Positions 6,222 through 11,442 of a stretch of 11,442 bases of DNA are shown here, one piece after another (positions within the stretch are counted from its first letter, which is position 1; the number at the start of each line of letters is the position of its first letter). The stretch lies in NCBI GenBank assembly GCA_018820745.1, contig JAHJNP010000238.1, positions 1-11,442 of the forward strand. Direction: 5' to 3'. A program made the position numbers and the translations under genes. The notes under the pieces were generated by a model. That model was not told where the DNA came from. It saw nothing but the letters and a program-made list of their open reading frames with translations, and did no database searches. The stretch is from Gammaproteobacteria bacterium (GTDB taxonomy: Bacteria; Pseudomonadota; Gammaproteobacteria; Burkholderiales; Thiobacillaceae).

Positions 6222-6626
6222 TCAGGTCTGCGACCAGCCGGCGGTGCCCTTCTGGATGAACTCGATTGGATAGCCGTCCGGGTCCTCGATGAACGCAATC
6301 ACCGTGGTGCCGTGCGACATCGGTCCGGCCGGGCGCAGCACCTTGCCGCCCATCGCCGCAGCAGCATCGCACGCGGCGTAGGCATCGTCGACCTCGATGG
6401 CGATGTGGCCGTAGCCGCTGCCGATCTCGTACTGGTCGACGCCCCAGTTGTAGGTCAGCTCGAGCACCGCCGCCCGCTCTTCGCTGTCGTAGCCGACGAA
6501 GGCGAGGGTGAACTTGCCGCCCGGGTAGTCCTTGCGGCGCAAGAGCTTCATGCCGAGGACACGGGTATAGAAATCGATCGAGCGATCGAGATCGCCGACG
6601 CGCAGCATGGTGTGGAGGATTCGCAT
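6222..6626 (-). CDS. gloA: Glyoxalase I (lactoylglutathione lyase)
   Basis: GloA converts the hemithioacetal of toxic methylglyoxal and glutathione into S-lactoylglutathione in the cytosol; glyoxalase II then releases lactate. The 134-residue protein has the two-module VOC fold of bacterial Ni-type enzymes. All four metal ligands sit at the same residue numbers as in E. coli GloA: H5 (RILHTM), E56 (VLELTYN), H74 (GYGHIAIEV) and E122 (GYPIEFIQ). [18 protein letters not shown] (14-31) and [11 protein letters not shown] are further family markers. ATG 6626 gives the canonical N-terminus and lies four bases after the DUF45 gene's stop; its own ribosome site is weak (AGGT), so translation may depend on read-through from upstream. 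It is the last gene of the glyQS-gmhB-plsC run. Confidence 0.97.
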   Translation of the reverse strand: MRILHTMLRVGDLDRSIDFYTRVLGMKLLRRKDYPGGKFTLAFVGYDSEERAAVLELTYNWGVDQYEIGSGYGHIAIEVDDAYAACDAAAAMGGKVLRPAGPMSHGTTVIAFIEDPDGYPIEFIQKGTAGWSQT

Positions 6627-6630
6627 GATG

Positions 6631-7290
6631 TCAGACCTGAAAAAGCGTAACGCTCATTGTGCGCAACTCGGCGCGCCGTGCCAACGCATCGGGGCACAGC
6701 TCGGCGACCTGCGCCCAGAAGCGCGGCGAGTGGTCGAGGTGGACCAGATGCGCCAGCTCGTGTGCGGCGACGTAGTCGATCAGCGTGAGCGGCGCCTGCA
6801 CCAGCCGCCAGTTCAGCCGCACATACCCGCGCCGGGTGCAGCTGCCCCACTGCGTCTGGGCGTCGGACAGCGCGAAGCGGCTGGGTGCGCGCCCCAGTTT
6901 GCGCGCGATGCGGGCGAGCCGCCAGGCCAGCAGGCGCGCGGCGCGGGCGTGGAACCAGGCGCGGACCAGGGCGCCGGCATCCGCGTCGTGGGGGGCGTGC
7001 ACGCGCAGGGTGTCGCCGTGGCGCCGCACCTCGCTGAACAAAGAGGGCCGGATGTCGAGCGCGAGGGTGCGGCCGAGATAGCGCACTTCCGCCGGGGATG
7101 CCGGCCCGGCTTGCGGCGCGCGCGCCTGCATGCGGGTCCAGGCGCGCTGCAGCCAGTCGTGCTGCTGCTGCACATAGCAGTCGATTTCGGCGCGCGGGGT
7201 CCAGCTCGGTGCGTGGATGCGCACTTCGCGTACGGTAACGGTCAGCCCCAGGGTGCGACGGCGGCGCGAGCGCTTGAGCGCAAACGGCAC
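6631..7290 (-). CDS. DUF45/YgjP-like zinc metallopeptidase (M48-type HExxH)
   Basis: The 219-residue product resembles the DUF45 (YgjP/WLM-like) family, predicted zinc metalloproteases with a compact C-terminal catalytic domain. Visible landmarks are the basic [13 protein letters not shown] opening (6-19), IHAPSW (25-30), the TQWGSC strand motif (146-151), VRLNWRLV, and the catalytic HELAH (177-181) with a likely third zinc ligand at H187 in LDHSPRFW. No signal peptide or membrane segment is seen. Its substrate is unknown, and the family's role is not established. The start is doubtful: GTG 7290 is the only ATG/GTG/TTG start in frame and has no ribosome site. Yet the frame stays open upstream to 7353 and reads [15 protein letters not shown], which looks like genuine family sequence, so a CTG start near 7311 or 7338 is possible. 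That would overlap the plsC stop (7319-7321) or bring it very close. Confidence 0.88.
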   Translation of the reverse strand: MPFALKRSRRRRTLGLTVTVREVRIHAPSWTPRAEIDCYVQQQHDWLQRAWTRMQARAPQAGPASPAEVRYLGRTLALDIRPSLFSEVRRHGDTLRVHAPHDADAGALVRAWFHARAARLLAWRLARIARKLGRAPSRFALSDAQTQWGSCTRRGYVRLNWRLVQAPLTLIDYVAAHELAHLVHLDHSPRFWAQVAELCPDALARRAELRTMSVTLFQV

Positions 7291-7318
7291 CGCCGCATCG
7301 CCGATCTGCAGGACGCCG

Positions 7319-8041
7319 CTATTGGTGTGCGGCAGCAGGGGGCAGCCTCGTCATTTCGGTTTCGATCCAGGCTTCCACCGCGCGGGTGAGTTCGGCCGCG
7401 CTCTTGCCGGTGCTGTCGATCGCCGGGCCGATGCGCACGGTGACGGTACCGGGATGCTTGATGAAGGCGTTCTTCGGCCACACTTCCCCGGCGTTGTGCG
7501 CAATCGGCACGATGGGTGCGCCGGTATCCGCCGCCAGCCAGCCGCCGCCGATGCCGTAGCGGCCTTTTTCGCCCGGGGCGACGCGCGTGCCTTCGGGGAA
7601 CACCAGCACCCAGAATCCCTGCGCCAGCTTTTCCTTGCCCTGCGCGACGATCTGCTTCAACGCCTCGCGCCCGGCACCGCGGTCGATGGCGATGGGCGAG
7701 AGCATGCGGAATGCCCAGCCGAAAAACGGCACCCTCAGCAGTTCCTGCTTGATCACCGGCGAGACCGGCGGGAACAGGCAGAGGAAGGCCACCGTTTCCC
7801 ACGCCGACTGGTGCTTGGCGAGAATGATGGCCGGCAGCGCCGGCAGGTTTTCGCGCCCCTCCACCACGTAGCGGATGCCGAGCACCCAGCGTGCCAGCCA
7901 GATCACGATATGGTTGTAGCCGGTGATCAGCCGGTAGCGCGCATGCGCCGAAAACGGAAAACTGAGCAGCGCGACCACGCTGAAAAAAATCGTCAGCGCG
8001 GTCTGCAGGACCGCAAAAATCAACGAGCGGATCAGGCTCAT
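7319..8041 (-). CDS. 1-acyl-sn-glycerol-3-phosphate acyltransferase (PlsC family)
   Basis: PlsC-type enzymes add the second acyl chain to lysophosphatidic acid, making phosphatidic acid for membrane phospholipids at the inner membrane. The 240-residue protein starts with a hydrophobic segment (about 5-30) that should anchor it. Motif I reads AKHQSAWET with H77 and E82, so the usual H-x4-D is H-x4-E. Motif II is around SPIAIDRG (115-122), motif III is FPEGTR (148-153) and motif IV is APIVPIAHNAG (175-185). Because of the Glu variant and the mixed functions of this superfamily, another lysophospholipid or lipid-A-related acyltransferase role cannot be excluded. ATG 8041 overlaps the gmhB stop as ATGA and has no Shine-Dalgarno of its own, so translation is probably coupled to gmhB. 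Confidence 0.9.
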   Translation of the reverse strand: MSLIRSLIFAVLQTALTIFFSVVALLSFPFSAHARYRLITGYNHIVIWLARWVLGIRYVVEGRENLPALPAIILAKHQSAWETVAFLCLFPPVSPVIKQELLRVPFFGWAFRMLSPIAIDRGAGREALKQIVAQGKEKLAQGFWVLVFPEGTRVAPGEKGRYGIGGGWLAADTGAPIVPIAHNAGEVWPKNAFIKHPGTVTVRIGPAIDSTGKSAAELTRAVEAWIETEMTRLPPAAAHQ

Positions 8042-8580
8042 GATGCGGCGTTAAGCAGGTATTCGACGGCCGCCATCAAATCCTCGAACACCGGCGTATC
8101 TTCGGGCAGGCCGCCCGCCGCCAGGGTCTTCCTGCCCTTGCCGGTTTTCACCAGCAGCGGGCGGGCGCCCACGCTGGCCGCCGCCAGCAGGTCGCGCAGC
8201 GAATCGCCGACGGCGGGCACGTCTCGCAGGTCGCGGCCATAACGCGTGGCGATCTCGTCGAACAGCCCCGGCTTGGGCTTGCGGCAGCCGCAATCCATTT
8301 CGGCCGAATGCGGGCAATAGAACACCGCCTCGATGCGCCCGCCCGCCTGTCCCACCGCCTTGTGCATCTTGGCGTGGATGGCGTTGAGCGTCGTCATCTC
8401 GAACAGCCCGCGCGCCAGGCCGGACTGGTTGGTCGCCACCACCACCCGCCAGCCCTCGCGCGTCAGCCGCGCGATCGCTTCCAGGCTGCCGGGAATGGGT
8501 TTCCATTCGTCCGGGCTCTTGATGAACTGGTCGGAATCGAAATTGATGACGCCGTCGCGGTCGAGGATGATGAGCTTCAT
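8038..8580 (-). CDS. gmhB: D-glycero-beta-D-manno-heptose-1,7-bisphosphate 7-phosphatase GmhB
   Basis: GmhB removes the 7-phosphate from heptose 1,7-bisphosphate in the synthesis of ADP-heptose, the precursor of the LPS inner core, in the cytosol. The 180-residue HAD-family protein has the catalytic DRDGVIN with nucleophile D7 and acid/base D9. It also has ATNQSG (49-54) as motif II, CRKPKPG (99-105) with the motif III Lys region, and GDS (125-127) as motif IV. The zinc-binding loop diagnostic of GmhB is present as C89-x-H91 and C97-x-C99. ATG 8580 is chosen because the MKLIILDRDGV start is canonical; upstream in-frame codons are arginine-rich and unlike the family. It begins ten bases after the glyS stop, with no good ribosome site, and overlaps plsC at its end. 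A histidinol-phosphatase relative is a less likely alternative. Confidence 0.95.
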   Translation of the reverse strand: MKLIILDRDGVINFDSDQFIKSPDEWKPIPGSLEAIARLTREGWRVVVATNQSGLARGLFEMTTLNAIHAKMHKAVGQAGGRIEAVFYCPHSAEMDCGCRKPKPGLFDEIATRYGRDLRDVPAVGDSLRDLLAAASVGARPLLVKTGKGRKTLAAGGLPEDTPVFEDLMAAVEYLLNAAS

Positions 8581-8590
8581 GCGCGAAAGT

Positions 8591-10729
8591 TTACGCCGCC
8601 AGCCGCGACAAGTCCGCAACCCGGTTCATGGTCCGGTGCAACTGGTTCAGCAGCGCCAGGCGGTTGGCCTTGAGGGCGGGATCGTCGGCGTTGACCATCA
8701 CCTGATCGAAGAAGGCATCGACCGGGGTTTTCAGCGCGGCCAGCGTCTGCAGCGAGGCAGTGTAGTCGCCCGCCTCGAAATCCGTGTCGGCTTTCAATCC
8801 TATGTCCGCCAGCGCGGCCACCAGGTCTTTTTCTGCTGCTTCGATGCAGCGTGCGGGATCGGGCGCATCGCCTACCGGGCCTTCGGCTTTCTTCAGGATG
8901 TTGCCGACGCGCTTGTTCGCCGCAGCCAGGCTGGGCGACTCCGGCAGCAAGGCAAACGCCTGCACCGCACGCAGCCGCTTGGCAACGTCATGCAGCGGCG
9001 GCAGGTTCGAAAACACGGCGGCCACCGCCTCGGCGCCGAACACGGGCGTCAACTGGTTAGCATTGCGTTCGTAGATGAAGAGCTTGAGCTCTTCCGCCAC
9101 ATTGGCGTCCAGCATGCCCGCAGGGAAGACCGACAAACTGAACTCGATCAGTTCGTCGAGGCTCAATGGCAATTCCGCCTTGTCCCGGGCAAACACGGCC
9201 CCCAGCAGCTGGAAGGACTTGATGACCGAGAGCGCGTGGCGGCGCAGGGCGAACGGATCCTTGTCGCCCGTTGGCTTCAGCCCGATCCCCCAGATGCCCA
9301 CCAGCGTCTCCATCCTGTCGGCGATCTGCAGCACTTCACTGATGAGGTTGGAGACGTCTTCCGTCTCGTCGCGGCGCACCAGATACTGGTCCGCGATGGC
9401 CTGCGCGACCCGCTCGTCCTCGCCGTCATGGCGCGCGTAATAGCCGCCCATGATGCCCTGCAGTTCGGGGAATTCGCCCACCATGTCGGTCAGCAGATCG
9501 GCCTTGGCGAGCTCCGCTGCGCGATCCGCCAGACCGACATCGGCGCCGATTTTTCCAGCCACCCAGCGGGCGATGGCGCGGACGCGTTCGACCCGATCGC
9601 CCTGGCTGCCGAGCTTGTTGTGATACACGACCTTCGCCAAGCCCGGCACGCGCGAACCCAGGGTCTTCTTGCGGTCCTGATCGAAGAAAAACTTGGCATC
9701 AGCCAGACGCGGGCGCACCACGCGCTCGTTGCCCTGGATCACGGCCGACGCATCGGCGGGCGAGATGTTGGACACGATGAGGAACTGGTGGGTCAGCTTC
9801 CCGCTCCTGTCCAGTAAGGGGAAGTACTTCTGGTTCGCCTTCATGGTGAGAATCAGGCATTCCTGCGGCACTTCGAGGAAGGCTTGCTCGAACTGGCCGA
9901 CCAGCACATTGGGGCGCTCGACCAGCGCGGTGACTTCATCCAGCAGGGCGTCGTCCTCGATGGGCTTCAAGCCTGACGGCGCAGCGGCCGCCTGCAACTG
10001 GCGGACGATCTCGGCACGCCGTTCGGCGAAGCTGGCGATCACCGCGCCTTCGTCTTTCAATTGGCTGGCGTAGCTGTCTGCGCTTTGAATCACCACGGGG
10101 CTGACGCGCGCCTCGAAGCGATGGCCCTGCGTGTCGCGCCCGGCCTGCAAGCCCAGCACGGACAACGGCACGATGTCGGCGCCGTGCAGCGCGACCACGC
10201 CGTGCACTGGACGCACGAAGTTGACGCTGCTCCAGCCGTCGGCCAGCTGGTACTGCATCACCTTCGGGATCGGCAGCTTCGCCATCGCGGTTTCGAGCGC
10301 ATGCTGCAGGCCGTCGGCGAGCGTCGTTCCCGGCGCGATGCTGTCGTGGAACAGCGCTTCGTTCTTGCCGTCCGCCGCGCGGCGCAACTGGCCGACTGCG
10401 GACGCATCGGCGCCCAGCGCAGCCAAGCGCTTCACCAGCGCAGGCGTGGCCTTGCCGTCCGCATCGAGACCGACGGCAACCGGCATCAGCTTGGTCGATA
10501 CCGGCTTGTCGGCCGCGCGCGCCAGAACGTTCTCGACATGCACGCCGAGGCGGCGCGGCGAAGCGAACCGGGTGACCGTGGCATTTGAATCGGCCAACCC
10601 CTGCGCAACCAGACTCTCGGCCAGCGCGCCAGCGAAGGCCTCGCCCAGCTTCTTCAGCGCCTTGGGCGGCAGTTCCTCGACGAACAATTCAACCAGTAAA
10701 TTTGCTGCCTTCATCACATCGGTGCTCAT
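8591..10729 (-). CDS. glyS: Glycyl-tRNA synthetase beta subunit
   Basis: GlyS is the large subunit of the bacterial alpha2beta2 glycyl-tRNA synthetase. It contacts tRNA-Gly, including the anticodon, while GlyQ carries the catalytic site. The 712-residue length is normal for the family (about 690-720). Recognisable stretches are [18 protein letters not shown] at the N-terminus, [46 protein letters not shown], and [36 protein letters not shown] further on (short family markers). [10 protein letters not shown] and [15 protein letters not shown] precede the C-terminal helical anticodon-binding region ending [21 protein letters not shown] 10729 overlaps the glyQ stop as ATGA, with AAGG seven bases ahead. 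An internal ATG at 10714 is possible but has no advantage. Coupled translation should keep the two subunits balanced. Confidence 0.98.
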   Translation of the reverse strand: MSTDVMKAANLLVELFVEELPPKALKKLGEAFAGALAESLVAQGLADSNATVTRFASPRRLGVHVENVLARAADKPVSTKLMPVAVGLDADGKATPALVKRLAALGADASAVGQLRRAADGKNEALFHDSIAPGTTLADGLQHALETAMAKLPIPKVMQYQLADGWSSVNFVRPVHGVVALHGADIVPLSVLGLQAGRDTQGHRFEARVSPVVIQSADSYASQLKDEGAVIASFAERRAEIVRQLQAAAAPSGLKPIEDDALLDEVTALVERPNVLVGQFEQAFLEVPQECLILTMKANQKYFPLLDRSGKLTHQFLIVSNISPADASAVIQGNERVVRPRLADAKFFFDQDRKKTLGSRVPGLAKVVYHNKLGSQGDRVERVRAIARWVAGKIGADVGLADRAAELAKADLLTDMVGEFPELQGIMGGYYARHDGEDERVAQAIADQYLVRRDETEDVSNLISEVLQIADRMETLVGIWGIGLKPTGDKDPFALRRHALSVIKSFQLLGAVFARDKAELPLSLDELIEFSLSVFPAGMLDANVAEELKLFIYERNANQLTPVFGAEAVAAVFSNLPPLHDVAKRLRAVQAFALLPESPSLAAANKRVGNILKKAEGPVGDAPDPARCIEAAEKDLVAALADIGLKADTDFEAGDYTASLQTLAALKTPVDAFFDQVMVNADDPALKANRLALLNQLHRTMNRVADLSRLAA

Positions 10730-11442
10730 GCCGCCGCCTTCTTTGCCATGTCCGCCGTCACTTCGTCCGCCCACGCACGCGGCGCCATCGGAAAGCCGAG
10801 CCGCGCGCGGCTGTCGAGATAGCTCTTCGCCACCGCCCGCGCCAGGTTGCGGATGCGGCCGATGTAGGCCGCGCGCTCGGTCACCGAAATCGCGCCGCGC
10901 GCATCGAGCAGGTTGAAGGTGTGCGCGGCCTTCAGCACCTGCTCATAGGCCGGCAGCGCAAGCTGCGCCGCCACCAGCTCCTGCGCCGTCTGCTCGTGCG
11001 CGGAAAAGGCGGCGAGCAGGAACTCGACGTCGCTGTGCTCGAAGTTGTAAGTCGATTGTTCGACCTCGTTCTGGTGGTAGACGTCGCGGTAGGTGAGCCC
11101 CTCGGTCCAGACCAGGTCGTACACGCTTTCCACGCCCTGCAGGTACATCGCCAGGCGCTCCAGGCCGTAGGTGATCTCGCCGGTGATCGGCTTCACATCG
11201 ATGCCGCCGACCTGCTGGAAGTACGTGAACTGGGTGACTTCCATGCCGTTCAGCCACACCTCCCAGCCCAGTCCCCAGGCGCCGAGCGTGGGGTTTTCCC
11301 AGTCGTCCTCGACGAAGCGCACGTCGTTCTTCTTCAGGTCGAAGCCCAGCGCCTCGAGCGAGCCGAGATACAGCTCCAGAATGTCCGCCGGCGCCGGTTT
11401 CAGAACCACCTGGAACTGGTAGTAGTGCTGCAGCCGGTTGGG
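10726..11442 (-). CDS. glyQ: Glycyl-tRNA synthetase alpha subunit (5' part beyond window)
   Basis: GlyQ is the catalytic, class II aminoacyl-tRNA synthetase subunit that activates glycine with ATP. The visible 238 residues open with [18 protein letters not shown] at the right edge, so the frame enters from outside; the GTG at 11409 is internal and not the start. Landmarks are [30 protein letters not shown] in part ([16 protein letters not shown]), [40 protein letters not shown], and the C-terminal helix [17 protein letters not shown]. Against the usual length of about 300 residues, some 60-70 N-terminal residues are missing. The stop overlaps the glyS start as ATGA. It is the first visible gene of the - strand operon that ends at gloA; any promoter is to the right of the window. 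Confidence 0.98.
   Translation of the reverse strand, partial: PNRLQHYYQFQVVLKPAPADILELYLGSLEALGFDLKKNDVRFVEDDWENPTLGAWGLGWEVWLNGMEVTQFTYFQQVGGIDVKPITGEITYGLERLAMYLQGVESVYDLVWTEGLTYRDVYHQNEVEQSTYNFEHSDVEFLLAAFSAHEQTAQELVAAQLALPAYEQVLKAAHTFNLLDARGAISVTERAAYIGRIRNLARAVAKSYLDSRARLGFPMAPRAWADEVTADMAKKAAA

Noticed and set aside
6642..6657. AGCG-TTA-CGCT hairpin followed by TTTTT on the - strand near the end of the DUF45 gene
   Set aside because: A four-pair stem inside coding sequence, just before gloA in the same apparent operon; likely chance.
7217..8242. Open frame of 341 codons on the + strand opposite plsC and gmhB
   Set aside because: His/Arg/Ala-rich composition typical of antisense frames in high-GC DNA, with no motif; the opposite strand has clear HAD and acyltransferase genes.
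8333..9817. Long open frame of 494 codons on the + strand opposite gmhB and glyS
   Set aside because: It is entirely antisense to two conserved genes, has no family signature and has no ribosome site; it mirrors the codon bias of glyS.

Overview
The window is a high-GC bacterial chromosome segment packed with recognisable housekeeping and stress genes. Gene content, gene order and protein character suggest a betaproteobacterium (for example the Nitrosomonadales/Thiobacillus or Rhodocyclales side). That placement rests on recognition of the families and synteny, not on a database search. I saw no mobile element, CRISPR array, tRNA or rRNA, and no gene-free stretch longer than about 140 bases.

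Left block, + strand, 1-2783: the 3' end of surA (periplasmic chaperone/prolyl isomerase), pdxA (vitamin B6 synthesis), rsmA/ksgA (16S rRNA dimethyladenosine methyltransferase) and a DUF4202 protein. This is the familiar surA-pdxA-ksgA operon, with an uncharacterised gene two bases behind ksgA. The pdxA/ksgA junction (1271-1402) is filled by two opposed blocks of a degenerate 7-base repeat. One block forms the end of the pdxA frame. The other runs to two bases before the ksgA start codon, in place of a normal ribosome binding site.

Middle block, 2835-6189: a stress module. On the - strand are two overlapping small heat shock protein genes followed by an Old Yellow Enzyme family reductase. Divergent from them on the + strand are cbpA (DnaJ-like co-chaperone) and cbpM (its modulator). 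The roughly 140-base divergent spacer carries back-to-back, imperfect sigma-32-like promoters, so both arms are probably induced by heat or protein damage. The sHSPs would hold unfolding proteins and CbpA would feed them to DnaK, under restraint by CbpM.

Right block, - strand, 6222-11442: a tightly packed run read right to left: glyQ (cut by the window edge), glyS, gmhB, a PlsC-type acyltransferase gene, a DUF45/YgjP-like metallopeptidase gene and gloA. Stops and starts overlap as ATGA at glyQ/glyS and gmhB/plsC, and the other gaps are about ten bases or less, so this is very likely one operon. It joins glycyl-tRNA synthetase with LPS-heptose and phospholipid synthesis and methylglyoxal detoxification.

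Most of the window is ordinary, conserved core genome. The parts worth a second look are the heptamer repeat array, the DUF4202 gene, the paired heat-shock promoters and the unclear start of the DUF45 gene. I see no convincing evidence of a wholly new system.
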